Source: Ammoniphilus resinae (GTDB lineage Bacteria; Bacillota; Bacilli; Aneurinibacillales; RAOX-1). From it: 64,000 nucleotides of DNA. The DNA is taken from NCBI RefSeq assembly GCF_017873965.1, contig NZ_JAGGKT010000003.1, positions 62,001 through 126,000 of the forward strand, in the 5' to 3' direction. The notes below the pieces were generated by a model. The model was not told the origin of the DNA and searched no databases. It was given only the letters and a program-made list of their open reading frames with translations. Shown one piece after another: positions 19,806 to 29,234 of this stretch. Position 1 is the stretch's first letter; each line of letters opens with the position of its first letter. The position numbers and the translations under genes were made by a program.

Positions 19806-20100
19806 AGTTGAACAATTTCTTGGGTTGGCTATGCGTGCGAAGAAACTGGTAACTGGTGAAGAATTAGTTGTCAAATCGATTGCCAACAGACAGGTTGCTT
19901 TGGTGATTTTGTCCGGGGACGCATCCGCAAATACAAGGAAAAAGCTGCAAGACAAATGTACAACATATGACATTCCTTTTCGCCTATATGCAGATAGAAA
20001 TCGCCTTGGTCACTGCATAGGGAAGGAACAGAGGGTTGTCGTTGGGGTGAAGGATGGTGGGTTTGCCCGTGAACTGCTAAAGCATTTGGATAACGTATAG
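19798..20100 (+). CDS. ylxQ: L7Ae-family K-turn RNA-binding protein YlxQ
   Basis: A 100-residue L7Ae/L30e-fold protein that would bind kink-turn RNA. It has the expected N-terminal helix (FLGLAMRAKKLVTGEELV) and the core strand VALVILSGDAS. The start is GTG at 19798, overlapping ylxR; the frame is continuous with a plausible AGGAATGG site. It is 10 bases before infB. Its cellular targets are not established. Confidence 0.92.
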   Translation: MNKVEQFLGLAMRAKKLVTGEELVVKSIANRQVALVILSGDASANTRKKLQDKCTTYDIPFRLYADRNRLGHCIGKEQRVVVGVKDGGFARELLKHLDNV

Positions 20101-20110
20101 GGGGTAACAA

Positions 20111-22567
20111 ATGAGTAAAATCAGGGTATATGAATTAGCAAAACAAATAAATATTTCTAGTAAAGAATTGATCAATGTGTTAAAGAAGATGGATGTCGAG
20201 GTTGCCAACCACATGAGTATGTTAGATGCGAATGTGGGGAAAAGGGTTGAACAATATTTAAACAACCTTAAACCACAGACAAAATCTGAACCGCAAAAAA
20301 ATGGGGAAACGTCCAATCAGCAAAGGGAAGGTCAACAGGATCGGAACCCTTCCACAGGACATGCAAACAATCAAAGACCAAGGCCAAAATCCAATGGAAA
20401 CCAGCAATCCGGTAAACGAGAAAATCAGCATCAGCCATATAATAAAAATCAAAACCAAAAGCCGTCTGCTGACCAACGCAATCAAAACCAAACAAAGCAA
20501 AACCATACGAATCAAGGCCACACCAATCGAACAAATGAACAACATGGTAAAAAAGTATCTCATCAACAAGGGGCTAACAACAGACCATCTCCTAGTGAGA
20601 AGGAAAAGAGAGGGAATTCGGTGGAAAGTAGAAATACACAAAATCAAACAGTGAAAACTGTGAAAGATGAAAACTATGAAACCCGTGGAAAAACGAAGGT
20701 CAAATCAAAGGGGAATTCAAAGCGATTTGATGATAATAAAAACTCAGTTGATTTTTCAAATAAGCTAAAGCATAAGAAAGTTCCCCAACAAGAGCCGAGA
20801 GCACCGAAACCTCTGCCCGAGAAAATTGTGTTCACAGAAAGTATGTCGGTAGGAGAACTAGCCAAAAAGTTGGGTAAAGAGCCTTCAGAAATCATTAAAA
20901 AACTGCTCTTCCTGGGTATCATGGCAAACATTAATAAGGAATTGGACGGCGATACGATTACTTTAATCGCTGGGGAATACGGTGTTGAGGTAGAAGAAAA
21001 AATTCTCATCAATGAACTGGAATTTGAAACCATAGAGGAGAATGATGATCCGGCTAATCTACAAGAACGCCCTCCTGTCGTTACCATTATGGGTCACGTT
21101 GACCATGGGAAAACGACGTTGCTTGATGCGATTCGTCAAGCCAGCGTAGTTTCCACGGAAGCGGGCGGAATTACCCAACATATCGGGGCCTACCAAGTGG
21201 AAATCAACAATAAGAAGATTACTTTCCTTGATACACCGGGACACGCAGCTTTCACCACGATGAGAGCTAGGGGCGCCCAAGTAACGGACCTTACTATTCT
21301 TGTAGTGGCCGCAGATGACGGAGTCATGCCGCAAACGATAGAAGCCATTAACCATGCGAAAGCGGCAAAAGTACCGATTATTGTAGCGGTTAATAAAATG
21401 GATAAACCAGCAGCAAATCCCGATCGTGTAATGAATGAGTTGACGGAACACGGCTTAGTCGCTGAAGCATGGGGTGGGGAAACGATCTTTGTTCAAGTGT
21501 CTGCACTTCAAAAACAGGGGTTAGAAGACCTATTGGAAATGGTGTTGCTTGTTGCCGAGGTGCAGGAATTAAAAGCTAATCCAAATAAACGGGCAAGAGG
21601 AACTGTGATTGAAGCTGAGCTTGATCGCGGACGTGGAACAGTGGCTACTGTACTTGTCCAGAATGGAACACTTCACGTTGGAGATCCGATTGTTGTTGGA
21701 AGTTCTTTTGGACGTGTAAGGGCAATGGTTAACGATAAGGGCCGCCGGATTAAGGAAGCTGGGCCGTCGACACCTGTCGAGATTACCGGATTAAATGATG
21801 TGCCACAAGCTGGCGATCAATTCATGGTATTCGAGGATGAGAAGAAAGCACGTTCAATTGGTGAAAAGCGAGCTGCTATGAAGCGTGAAGTTGAATTGAG
21901 GGCTTCCGCACGCGTTTCTCTTGATGACCTGTTTAACCAAATAAAAGAAGGCAATATTAAAGAAGTTTCCGTAATAATTAAAGGGGATGTCCAAGGATCT
22001 GTTGAAGCCTTGCGCGGCTCTTTAGAGAAAATTGACGTGGAAGGTGCAAGGGTTCGGATCATTCATACTGGGGTTGGAGCAATCACAGAATCCGATGTTA
22101 TTTTAGCTTCTGCGTCCAACGCGATTATTATTGGGTTTAACGTAAGACCTGACGTAAATGCCAAATCAACAGCTGAATCGCAAGGTGTTGATATCCGTTT
22201 ACATCGCATAATCTATAAGGTTATGGAAGAAATCGAAGCGGCGATGAAAGGAATGCTTGAGCCCGTTTATCAGGAAAAGGTCATTGGCCAGGCTGAGATT
22301 CGACAGGTATTTAAGGTTTCTAAGGTTGGAAATATCGCTGGATGCTATGTAACGGAAGGGAAAATTACTCGTGATTCCGGTGTTCGAGTGATCCGTGACG
22401 GGGTTGTCATTTTTGAAGGGAAGTTAGATACTTTGAAACGCTTCAAGGATGACGCTAAGGAAGTGGCGCAAGGATACGAATGCGGGATTACAGTTGAGCG
22501 TTACAATGATATCAAAGAAGGCGATATTATTGAGGCCTTTATTATGGAAGAAATCCCAGCAACCTAA
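20111..22567 (+). CDS. infB: Translation initiation factor IF-2
   Basis: IF-2 is the GTPase that delivers fMet-tRNA to the 30S subunit. The 818-residue protein has an IF2_N module at about 1-50, a long low-complexity linker rich in Asn, Gln and Lys (about 55-235), a second IF2_N module ([20 protein letters not shown], split at about 245-265), then the GTPase domain with GHVDHGKTT near 327, DTPGH near 376 and NKMD near 430, and domains II-IV. GGGGGT precedes the ATG. It ends the left half of the operon; ylxP, which follows in B. subtilis, is absent. Confidence 0.97.
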   Translation: MSKIRVYELAKQINISSKELINVLKKMDVEVANHMSMLDANVGKRVEQYLNNLKPQTKSEPQKNGETSNQQREGQQDRNPSTGHANNQRPRPKSNGNQQSGKRENQHQPYNKNQNQKPSADQRNQNQTKQNHTNQGHTNRTNEQHGKKVSHQQGANNRPSPSEKEKRGNSVESRNTQNQTVKTVKDENYETRGKTKVKSKGNSKRFDDNKNSVDFSNKLKHKKVPQQEPRAPKPLPEKIVFTESMSVGELAKKLGKEPSEIIKKLLFLGIMANINKELDGDTITLIAGEYGVEVEEKILINELEFETIEENDDPANLQERPPVVTIMGHVDHGKTTLLDAIRQASVVSTEAGGITQHIGAYQVEINNKKITFLDTPGHAAFTTMRARGAQVTDLTILVVAADDGVMPQTIEAINHAKAAKVPIIVAVNKMDKPAANPDRVMNELTEHGLVAEAWGGETIFVQVSALQKQGLEDLLEMVLLVAEVQELKANPNKRARGTVIEAELDRGRGTVATVLVQNGTLHVGDPIVVGSSFGRVRAMVNDKGRRIKEAGPSTPVEITGLNDVPQAGDQFMVFEDEKKARSIGEKRAAMKREVELRASARVSLDDLFNQIKEGNIKEVSVIIKGDVQGSVEALRGSLEKIDVEGARVRIIHTGVGAITESDVILASASNAIIIGFNVRPDVNAKSTAESQGVDIRLHRIIYKVMEEIEAAMKGMLEPVYQEKVIGQAEIRQVFKVSKVGNIAGCYVTEGKITRDSGVRVIRDGVVIFEGKLDTLKRFKDDAKEVAQGYECGITVERYNDIKEGDIIEAFIMEEIPAT

Positions 22568-22638
22568 TGTTTTATGGCTAATGCTTGGGCTGAAAATGAG
22601 TAGCACAAGACATTTTGTTTAAACTAACATAAAGGGTC

Positions 22639-22675
22639 AATCTGCTGCTTTCTGCAACATGCAAGAAGCAGCAGA
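22639..22675 (+). promoter_or_regulatory. Strong hairpin between infB and rbfA
   Basis: ATCTGCTGCTT (22639-22649) pairs perfectly with AAGCAGCAGAT (22665-22675). No T run follows (ATCTACTACT), so it is not a standard terminator; it may protect or process the mRNA, or set rbfA expression. It ends 24 bases before the rbfA start. Confidence 0.55.
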
Positions 22676-22698
22676 TATCTACTACTCGAGGTGATCCC

Positions 22699-23052
22699 GT
22701 GAGTAAGGTTCGTGTAAGCCGAATCGGCGAACAGATGAAGAAGGAATTAAGCCAGATTATCCAACGAGAAATTAAAGATCCGCGTATCGGATTTGTAACT
22801 GTTACTGCTGTGGAGGTAACTGGTGATTTACAACAAGCCAAAGTTTATGTCAGTGTGATGGGCAATGAGGAACAAACTGAGAATTCTTTGGCAGCGTTAC
22901 AGAAAGCAAAAGGATTTATTCGAACGGAAGTGGGTCGAAGAATTCAGCTTCGTCACACACCTGAACTATTATTTAAGATTGACAAGTCCATTGAGTATGG
23001 CAGTAAAATTGAAACTATCTTGGGAGATATAAAAAAGGACAATGAGCTATAA
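22699..23052 (+). CDS. rbfA: Ribosome-binding factor A
   Basis: RbfA helps 16S rRNA 5'-end maturation and cold adaptation. The 117-residue protein has the family KH-like fold with [14 protein letters not shown] near the N-terminus and the conserved KVYVSVMG and [16 protein letters not shown] segments. The GTG start at 22699 follows GAGGTGAT. It overlaps nrnA by 11 bases, indicating coupling. Confidence 0.96.
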   Translation: MSKVRVSRIGEQMKKELSQIIQREIKDPRIGFVTVTAVEVTGDLQQAKVYVSVMGNEEQTENSLAALQKAKGFIRTEVGRRIQLRHTPELLFKIDKSIEYGSKIETILGDIKKDNEL

Positions 23053-24037
23053 AGAACAATTATCGATTGCCGGTCGTTTCCTCACGGAGAACGACCATTT
23101 TCTCGTTCTAAACCATGTAAGTCCCGATGGGGATGCGACCGGATCTCTTTTGGCAATGGGACACTTGCTGCAAACGCTGGGGAAGACTTTTACGCTTGCT
23201 AATGAAGGACAAACCCCGAGGAAATTATTATTCTTACCGTTAAGTGAGTCGATCCTGGATCTTTCTACACAGGAATTACCGCCTTTCTCCACCGTAATCG
23301 CTTTAGACTGTGGAGATTTTAAGCGGATTGGAGACGCTTCGCGGTTCATTATGGAGAATGCGCAAATCTTAAATATTGATCACCATCCGACGAATGATTT
23401 TTTTGGGACAGTGAATATCGTTCAGACTGAAGCGTGTTCAACTGCCGAAATCCTTTTTGACTTAGTAAAGCAAATGGATATTCCCTTAACAGAAGAACTT
23501 GCGAAACCTTTGTACATGGGTTTTCTAACCGATACCGGAGGGTTTCGTTATTCCAATACGACAGCTGAAGTGATGTCGAAAGCTGCAGAGTTGTTAAGTT
23601 GTGGTGTTTCCCCTTCGGATATGGCAGAACGATGCCTGGAAACGATCTCAAAGACTTACGTTCAGCTGTTGCGACTTGTTTTAGAAACAATTGATGTCAG
23701 TTTTTCCGGCAAAGTGGCGACCCTTAGCGCTACACTAGATACGATAAAAGAAGTTGATGCAGATTCAGATGATCTGGATGGGCTTGTAAATTACGCTAGA
23801 AATATTGAAGGTGTAGAGGTTGGAATCCTCTTTAAAGAAAAGGATGAAAACACGATCAAGGTAAGTCTGCGCTCCAAGCACCAGGTAGATGTGGGCAAAA
23901 TAGCGAAAGAACTTGGCGGTGGCGGGCATGTGAGAGCAGCTGGATGTACGATTAACGCTAGCCTAAAGGAAGCAAAACAAATGATTTACGAGATCCTTAA
24001 ACAAGCAATGGGGGAACATGATGAGCACAGCAATTAA
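23042..24037 (+). CDS. nrnA: Bifunctional oligoribonuclease / pAp phosphatase NrnA
   Basis: NrnA degrades 2-5 nucleotide RNA fragments to mononucleotides and dephosphorylates pAp to AMP. The 331-residue DHH-family protein has [11 protein letters not shown] near residue 22, DCGDFKR, the DHH motif in [10 protein letters not shown] near 115, and the DHHA1 signature [10 protein letters not shown] near 302. It overlaps rbfA at its start and truB at its end. The neighbourhood is rich in RNA-maturation genes. Confidence 0.95.
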   Translation: MSYKEQLSIAGRFLTENDHFLVLNHVSPDGDATGSLLAMGHLLQTLGKTFTLANEGQTPRKLLFLPLSESILDLSTQELPPFSTVIALDCGDFKRIGDASRFIMENAQILNIDHHPTNDFFGTVNIVQTEACSTAEILFDLVKQMDIPLTEELAKPLYMGFLTDTGGFRYSNTTAEVMSKAAELLSCGVSPSDMAERCLETISKTYVQLLRLVLETIDVSFSGKVATLSATLDTIKEVDADSDDLDGLVNYARNIEGVEVGILFKEKDENTIKVSLRSKHQVDVGKIAKELGGGGHVRAAGCTINASLKEAKQMIYEILKQAMGEHDEHSN

Positions 24038-24962
24038 GGGGATCATTCCGCTCATGAAACCCGTTGGGTTCACATCACATGATTGTGTAAATAAGTTGAG
24101 AAAGATACTCAAAACAAAAAGAATTGGCCATACAGGAACTCTCGATCCTTCCGTTTCCGGGGTTTTGCCTATTTGCGTGGGGCAGGCAACTCGAGTGGTC
24201 GAATACGTACAAGAACTCTCCAAAGAATATGTGGGTACTGTTACCATTGGAAAATCAACGACAACAGAAGATGCAGACGGCGAACTTGTTGCATGCCAAG
24301 AGGTTTTTCCTCCTTTACAGATCACACAGATTCACCAGGTTTTAAATAACTTTACAGGTAAAATCATGCAGACCCCGCCGATGTTTTCCGCAATTAAAAT
24401 AAATGGTGTTCGACTTCACGAACTTGCCAGGAAGGGCATGGAAGTTGAACGGAAGCCCAGGGAAGTAGAAATTTATTCCATTGAGCTTTTAAAAACAATG
24501 CTTGATCAGCCATTTCCGGAAATTTCTTTTCGTGTCGTTTGTTCCAAGGGCACCTATGTGAGGACGCTCTGTGTAGACATTGGACTTGCTCTTGGCTACC
24601 CGGCGCATATGAGTTATTTGCAACGAACTGCCAGTGGTCCTTTTAAGTTGGAGGATTGCTATCACTTTGAGGAAATTGAACAAGCAGTTAGGGAGGATCA
24701 AATAGATCTATTGCTTAGGCCGCTTGATACAGCCCTTGTTCACTATCCTAAGATTGAAGTGCCAATGGAAAAAAAGAAGGATGTTTGGAATGGAAAGAGG
24801 CTTAAGATCCCAAGTGAGTTTGCTGAAGGTCAGTTAATCCGTGTTTACAGTGTGGAGCAACAATTTTTAGCCTTATATAAAGTTGTTAGAGACGAGGGGG
24901 AATTCTTCGCAAAGCCGGAGAAGGTGTTCCATGAAGAAGGGGAAATGAAGCATGAACATTAA
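24018..24962 (+). CDS. truB: tRNA pseudouridine-55 synthase
   Basis: TruB makes the universal pseudouridine in the T-loop of tRNAs. The 314-residue protein has the catalytic GHTGTLDPSVSGVLP (Asp near residue 41), YVGTVTIGKSTTTEDADGE split after it, and the PPMFSAIKINGVRLHELAR region. Two adjacent ATGs (24018 and 24021) are possible; GGGGG upstream serves either. The gene overlaps nrnA by 20 bases and ribF by 11. Confidence 0.96.
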   Translation: MMSTAIKGIIPLMKPVGFTSHDCVNKLRKILKTKRIGHTGTLDPSVSGVLPICVGQATRVVEYVQELSKEYVGTVTIGKSTTTEDADGELVACQEVFPPLQITQIHQVLNNFTGKIMQTPPMFSAIKINGVRLHELARKGMEVERKPREVEIYSIELLKTMLDQPFPEISFRVVCSKGTYVRTLCVDIGLALGYPAHMSYLQRTASGPFKLEDCYHFEEIEQAVREDQIDLLLRPLDTALVHYPKIEVPMEKKKDVWNGKRLKIPSEFAEGQLIRVYSVEQQFLALYKVVRDEGEFFAKPEKVFHEEGEMKHEH

Positions 24963-25893
24963 CTATTTGCGGTATCCCTTGGAATTAGACAATGACATTC
25001 AATCCTATGTTATGGCTATCGGGTATTTTGACGGGGTACATGTCGGTCATCGAAGAGTCATTCAGCGTGCTATCGATCTTTCCAATAAGAAAAATCTCCA
25101 GGCCGCAGTAATGACTTTTCACCCCCACCCAAGAGAAGTGTTAGGAAGAAGTGGGTATACACATTATTTAACCCCTTTACAGGATAAATTAGAAGTTTTC
25201 CGTAAAATGGGAGTGGATACGGTATTTGTAGTACAATTTGATATCCCTTTTTCCTCCATTTATCCTGAAGATTTTATAGATGAATTCCTGATTCCTTTAC
25301 AGGCGAAACACATCATTGTTGGGTTTGATTACACCTTTGGATACCGCGGACAAGGAACTGCCTATACCTTGAAAGAACAGAGCAAAGACCGTTATCAAGT
25401 GGATGTTGTCTCTCCAATCACCAGATATGGGGAAAAAATAAGCAGTACAATCATTCGCGAATATTTATATGGCGGTAAGATTGAACAAGCGAATGAGTTT
25501 CTTGGGAGACCATATGCCATTAAAGGCATGGTCGTTCATGGGGAAAAAAGAGGGCGTCTGTTAGGGTTTCCAACAGCAAACCTGAATTTAGACGAGCCCT
25601 ACTTGGTACCCCGAACAGGCGTTTATGGTGTTCGTGTCGATTTTGAGGGGACAATTCACTTTGGTGTTATGAACGTTGGGATCAAACCGACTTTTGATCA
25701 AGTGAAAAAAGAAAAGAGCTTAGAGGTATATATTTTTGATTTTAATGAAAACCTGTATGATAAGGAACTGACTGTCGAGTTTCTCTTCTTTATTCGTGAA
25801 GAACAAAAGTTTGCTGGCGTTGAACAACTTGTACAGCAAATCAAACAAGATGTGGAAACGGCAAGAAGTAGAATAGAGAGCATAAGAAGCTAG
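24952..25893 (+). CDS. ribF: Bifunctional riboflavin kinase / FAD synthetase
   Basis: RibF converts riboflavin to FMN and FMN to FAD. The 313-residue protein has an N-terminal nucleotidyltransferase domain (GYFDGVHVGHRRVI near residue 23, FHPHPREVL) and a C-terminal kinase domain from about 185 (GRLLGFPTANL, GVYGVRV). It overlaps the end of truB, so it belongs to the same operon. It is the last recognisable gene of the nusA-infB operon here. Confidence 0.96.
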   Translation: MNINYLRYPLELDNDIQSYVMAIGYFDGVHVGHRRVIQRAIDLSNKKNLQAAVMTFHPHPREVLGRSGYTHYLTPLQDKLEVFRKMGVDTVFVVQFDIPFSSIYPEDFIDEFLIPLQAKHIIVGFDYTFGYRGQGTAYTLKEQSKDRYQVDVVSPITRYGEKISSTIIREYLYGGKIEQANEFLGRPYAIKGMVVHGEKRGRLLGFPTANLNLDEPYLVPRTGVYGVRVDFEGTIHFGVMNVGIKPTFDQVKKEKSLEVYIFDFNENLYDKELTVEFLFFIREEQKFAGVEQLVQQIKQDVETARSRIESIRS

Positions 25894-25952
25894 AAGGAAC
25901 AGTTATAATTTTTCTATCCCAACATATTCTTTTAATGAACTCTAAATTTACA

Positions 25953-25981
25953 TTTACTCGCCCTTCCATCTATGTTATACT
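25953..25981 (+). promoter_or_regulatory. Sigma-A promoter of the 26.07-26.53 kb gene pair
   Basis: TTTACT and TATACT are spaced by 17 bases and a TGT makes an extended -10. It lies about 90 bases before the GTG at 26072, so the pair (and perhaps rpsO) has its own promoter separate from the ribF operon. Confidence 0.75.
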
Positions 25982-26071
25982 TCTCATTGGTAATTTCATT
26001 TACTTATGCCTGCTTTTATTCTAGGGTTGAAGGTGCGAACTCCGTTCAGTGAATGAAAGGAGAGGACGTGC

Positions 26072-26302
26072 GTGAAGTTACCCCAAATGGAAGTGAATGA
26101 TCGACGTTTAAGTGAGCTCTGTCAAGATGTAGCCACGATTTGTTGCAGCTCAGAATTTAAAAAGCTGCATAAAGAAATTTCGAAAATCTACCGTAAAAAC
26201 GGGCTGAGTGATGCTAAGAGAATGGCTTTTCAGGATTCACTATTTTCCATGTTTCTCGAGCATTTTCATTCTGAGGCTAGGGAAGACCTTCCTTATCCTT
26301 AG
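26072..26302 (+). CDS. Uncharacterised small helical protein, first gene of a two-gene cassette
   Basis: A 76-residue protein not recognised from any named family. It starts with GTG at 26072 after AAAGGAGAGGAC, a strong ribosome binding site. The sequence looks mostly helical and charged, with a Cys pair in ATICCSSEF near residue 25 and a His/Glu-rich end (EHFHSEARED). There is no signal peptide, membrane segment or obvious DNA-binding motif. Three bases separate it from the next small gene. Its partner resembles the toxin fold of some type II modules, so an antitoxin role is conceivable but unsupported by motifs. Confidence 0.75.
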   Translation: MKLPQMEVNDRRLSELCQDVATICCSSEFKKLHKEISKIYRKNGLSDAKRMAFQDSLFSMFLEHFHSEAREDLPYP

Positions 26303-26305
26303 AAG

Positions 26306-26527
26306 ATGCATGTGATAGTAACCTCACATGTCAAGCAACGTTTACGCGAAAATCGGCAGCATGGAATAACGGTCCAAGATATCATTCGCGGAGCGAAATC
26401 GATTCCTGGAACTGTGCCTGTTGCAACTCGTTTTCGAGGCTTCCTAGCCGGAAGCGGAAGATTATTCGATATAGTGGCTAAGGACATCACTCATGGCCGT
26501 TTGGTCATTACTGTCATTGGAAAGTAA
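26306..26527 (+). CDS. Small protein resembling DUF4258 / BrnT-like (RelE-fold) family
   Basis: A 73-residue basic protein: an N-terminal strand and a TSHVKQRLRENRQHGITVQD segment cut near residue 25, then short strands ending in RLVITVIGK. The pattern 'S-H-x3-R-(L/M)-x-E...GIT/S-x2-D-I' followed by a beta sheet is typical of DUF4258 and related RelE/ParE-superfamily proteins; this is recognition by eye only. There is little ribosome binding site of its own, so it is probably translated by coupling with the gene at 26072. No catalytic residues can be assigned. rpsO follows 72 bases later. Confidence 0.7.
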   Translation: MHVIVTSHVKQRLRENRQHGITVQDIIRGAKSIPGTVPVATRFRGFLAGSGRLFDIVAKDITHGRLVITVIGK

Positions 26528-26599
26528 ACCATAGCGTGGTTGATCGAATCACCGGCGATACACTAGGCTATAGGGGATTTTAAAAAGGAGGTGAAAAGG

Positions 26600-26869
26600 A
26601 TGGCATTAACTCAAGAGCGTAAACAACAATTGATCGAAGAGTACCGTGTTCATGAATCTGACACAGGTTCCCCTGAAGTTCAGATCGCTATCCTTACAGA
26701 GAAGATTAATTATCTGAATGGACATTTGCGTGAACACAAGAAGGACCACCATTCTCGTCGTGGACTTTTGAAAATGGTTGGACAACGCCGTAACTTGTTG
26801 AACTATCTTAAGAATAGTGATATCACTCGTTATCGCGACCTTATTAACAAACTTGGTCTACGTAGATAG
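26600..26869 (+). CDS. rpsO: 30S ribosomal protein S15
   Basis: S15 binds 16S rRNA early in platform assembly. The 89-residue product has the exact family length and motifs: [18 protein letters not shown] cut near residue 30, [12 protein letters not shown] near 45, and the C-terminal LINKLGLRR. The ATG at 26600 is right for the family; a GTG nine bases earlier is part of the AAAGGAGGTG ribosome binding site. The 72-base leader contains AACCA...TGGTT, a small hairpin that could belong to S15 autoregulation. A terminator separates it from pnp. Confidence 0.98.
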   Translation: MALTQERKQQLIEEYRVHESDTGSPEVQIAILTEKINYLNGHLREHKKDHHSRRGLLKMVGQRRNLLNYLKNSDITRYRDLINKLGLRR

Positions 26870-26896
26870 AAAAAAGCGGGGATTCCCCGCTTTTTC
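26870..26896 (+). terminator. Intrinsic terminator between rpsO and pnp
   Basis: AAAAAGCGGGG pairs with CCCCGCTTTTT across ATT. It is symmetrical enough to work on both strands. Confidence 0.95.
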
Positions 26897-26947
26897 TGTT
26901 ATATTTTTGGTTGGAAAATTATAGAAAATGCAATGAGAATCCAGGGA

Positions 26948-26980
26948 TATTTCCTTTTATTTTTTCTGCGGAAGGAAATA
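26948..26980 (+). promoter_or_regulatory. Inverted repeat in the pnp leader
   Basis: TATTTCCTT (26948-26956) pairs perfectly with AAGGAAATA (26972-26980), 47 bases before the pnp start. A leader stem-loop is the kind of target used for PNPase autoregulation in enterobacteria; whether that applies here is unknown. Confidence 0.4.
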
Positions 26981-27027
26981 ATAAGACAATGACGAATTAA
27001 CTATCACGAAAGGAGGAATAAATATTT

Positions 27028-29133
27028 ATGGAAGTTTTTACATATGATTTAGGCGGTAGAACTTTAACCGTCGAGTATGGAAAAGTAGCTAAACAAGCCA
27101 ATGCATCAGTGATGGTTAGATATGGCGATACAGTTGTACTTTCAACAGTCACCGCATCGAATGAACCATCCAAATTAGACTTCTTTCCGTTAACAGTAAA
27201 TTATGAAGAAAGATTATATGCCGTTGGGAAAATTCCCGGTGGTTTCATTAAGAGGGAAGGAAGGCCAAGTGAAAAGGCGATCCTTGCCAGCCGTTTAATT
27301 GACCGCCCTATTCGCCCTTTGTTTCCAGATGGTTTCAGAAACGAAGTGCAAGTGGTCAATATTGTCATGTCGGTTGATCAGGACTGTTCATCGGAAATTG
27401 CTGCCATGGTGGGGACGTCCATAGCCCTATCCATTTCAGATATTCCTTTTAATGGTCCGATAGGTGGTGTTGTTGTTGGGAGGATCGATGGGGAATTTAT
27501 TCTCAATCCAACGGTAACACAGCAAGCGGCGAGTGATATTCATCTGGTTGTCGCTGGAACAAAAGATGCAATAAATATGGTGGAGGCCGGTGCCAATGAG
27601 GTCCCAGAGGAAGTGATGCTTGAAGCAATCATGTTTGGCCACGATCATATTCGTTCTATTGTACAATTTGTTGAGGAAATCCAGAAGAAAGTCGGCAAGC
27701 CTAAAATGGAAGTCAAACTGCATCAGGTCGATCCTGAAATAGATATGGCTGTACGGGAATTTGCCAAAGGGCGTTTGGTTGAAGCGGTTCGAATTGAGGA
27801 AAAGCAAGCGCGTCAAGAAGCAATTGATGCAATTAACGAGGAAGCGCTTGCCCATTTCGAAGAAACCTATCCCGAGGGACAAGCTATTGTTTCAGAAGTT
27901 CTATACAACATCGTTAAAGAAGAGGTTCGTCGTTTAATTACCCATGACAAGGTTCGCCCAGATGGACGGGCGATAACGGAAATTCGACCGATAACCACAG
28001 AAGTTGACTTGTTGCCAAGAACGCACGGATCAGGGCTGTTTACGCGGGGCCAAACACAGGCTTTAAGTATTTGTACATTAGGTGCTTTAGGGGATGTGCA
28101 GATCCTAGATGGATTGGGGATTGAGGAAACAAAAAGATTTATGCACCATTACAATTTCCCACCCTTTAGTGTAGGGGAAGCTAGACCACTTCGGCCACCC
28201 GGACGCCGGGAGATTGGCCACGGAGCATTGGGCGAACGGGCGCTAGAGCCAGTTATTCCATCTGAAGAAGTTTTCCCATACACCATCCGCCTCGTTTCAG
28301 AAGTATTGGAATCCAATGGATCGACCTCCCAGGCTAGTATTTGTGCAAGTACCTTGGCTATGATGGATGCGGGTGTGCCAATCAAGGCTCCAGTAGCAGG
28401 TATTGCCATGGGATTGGTGAAGGATGGCGAGCATGTTACGGTTCTGTCAGATATTCAAGGGATGGAAGATCACTTAGGTGATATGGACTTTAAAGTAGCT
28501 GGAACAGCTGAGGGTGTCACGGCTTTACAGATGGATATCAAAATTGAAGGAATTGACCGTACAATTTTGGAACAAGCTTTGCGGCAGGCAAAAGAAGGAC
28601 GGATGTTTATTTTGTCCAAGATGCTTGAAGCAATAGACAAACCAAAAGAAGTCCTGTCTCAGTATGCACCGAAAATCCTGACTATGAAAATCCATCCAGA
28701 TAAAATTCGCGATGTCATTGGACCTGGTGGAAAACAAATAAACAAAATCATTGAAGAAACAGGAGTAAAAATTGATATCGAACAGGATGGTCGGGTATTT
28801 ATTGCTTCTGTGGATCAGGTGATGAACCAACGCGCGAAAGAAATCATTGAGGATCTTGTTCGTGAGGTAGCTGTTGGACAAACTTATTTGGGAACCGTCA
28901 AACGGGTTGAGAAATTTGGGGCATTCGTAGAGATCTTCCCCGGCAAAGAAGGACTTGTTCATATTTCACAGTTAGCTGAAGAACGAGTAGCCAAGGTAGA
29001 GGATGTCGTCTCCGTGGGCGATCAAATCATGGTCAAAGTCACGGAAATCGATAATCAAGGCAGAGTTAATTTATCTCGCAAAGTGCTATTGAAGGAACAG
29101 AAGGAAAAGGAAAACCAAACAACAAAATCATAA
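27028..29133 (+). CDS. pnp: Polyribonucleotide nucleotidyltransferase (PNPase)
   Basis: PNPase degrades RNA 3' to 5' by phosphorolysis and is part of the Bacillus RNA-decay network. The 701-residue protein shows the first RNase PH domain (about 1-225), an alpha-helical linker, the second, catalytic RNase PH domain (about 310-540, with [11 protein letters not shown] and the [12 protein letters not shown] region), a KH domain ([16 protein letters not shown], near 560) and an S1 domain ([16 protein letters not shown], near 620). A GAAAGGAGG site precedes the ATG. Confidence 0.98.
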   Translation: MEVFTYDLGGRTLTVEYGKVAKQANASVMVRYGDTVVLSTVTASNEPSKLDFFPLTVNYEERLYAVGKIPGGFIKREGRPSEKAILASRLIDRPIRPLFPDGFRNEVQVVNIVMSVDQDCSSEIAAMVGTSIALSISDIPFNGPIGGVVVGRIDGEFILNPTVTQQAASDIHLVVAGTKDAINMVEAGANEVPEEVMLEAIMFGHDHIRSIVQFVEEIQKKVGKPKMEVKLHQVDPEIDMAVREFAKGRLVEAVRIEEKQARQEAIDAINEEALAHFEETYPEGQAIVSEVLYNIVKEEVRRLITHDKVRPDGRAITEIRPITTEVDLLPRTHGSGLFTRGQTQALSICTLGALGDVQILDGLGIEETKRFMHHYNFPPFSVGEARPLRPPGRREIGHGALGERALEPVIPSEEVFPYTIRLVSEVLESNGSTSQASICASTLAMMDAGVPIKAPVAGIAMGLVKDGEHVTVLSDIQGMEDHLGDMDFKVAGTAEGVTALQMDIKIEGIDRTILEQALRQAKEGRMFILSKMLEAIDKPKEVLSQYAPKILTMKIHPDKIRDVIGPGGKQINKIIEETGVKIDIEQDGRVFIASVDQVMNQRAKEIIEDLVREVAVGQTYLGTVKRVEKFGAFVEIFPGKEGLVHISQLAEERVAKVEDVVSVGDQIMVKVTEIDNQGRVNLSRKVLLKEQKEKENQTTKS

Positions 29134-29144
29134 TTAACATCGAA

Positions 29145-29176
29145 AGAAGCTTCTTATTTAAAGAAGCTTTTTGTCA
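29145..29176 (+). terminator. Intrinsic terminator after pnp
   Basis: AAGCTTCTT (29147-29155) pairs with AAGAAGCTT (29161-29169), followed by TTTTG. Confidence 0.85.
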
Positions 29177-29234
29177 TCTTTACTAAAGACATTTCATACC
29201 TTGTACCATTGAGTGTTTAAGATGGGGGTGGGTG

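Noticed and set aside
20275-20560. Possible tandem DNA repeat in the CAA/AAT-rich part of infB
   Set aside because: The similarity is only compositional; no unit is repeated at constant spacing, so it is not a repeat array or CRISPR.
20258-20647. Minus-strand frame opposite infB with a hydrophobic-looking product
   Set aside because: The complement of an A-rich, CAA/AAT-rich coding region gives Leu/Ile/Phe-rich translations; no start signals or homology are seen.
20301-20654. 117-codon frame inside infB in another phase
   Set aside because: It is a shadow of the low-complexity Asn/Gln-rich linker of IF-2, with no ribosome binding site.
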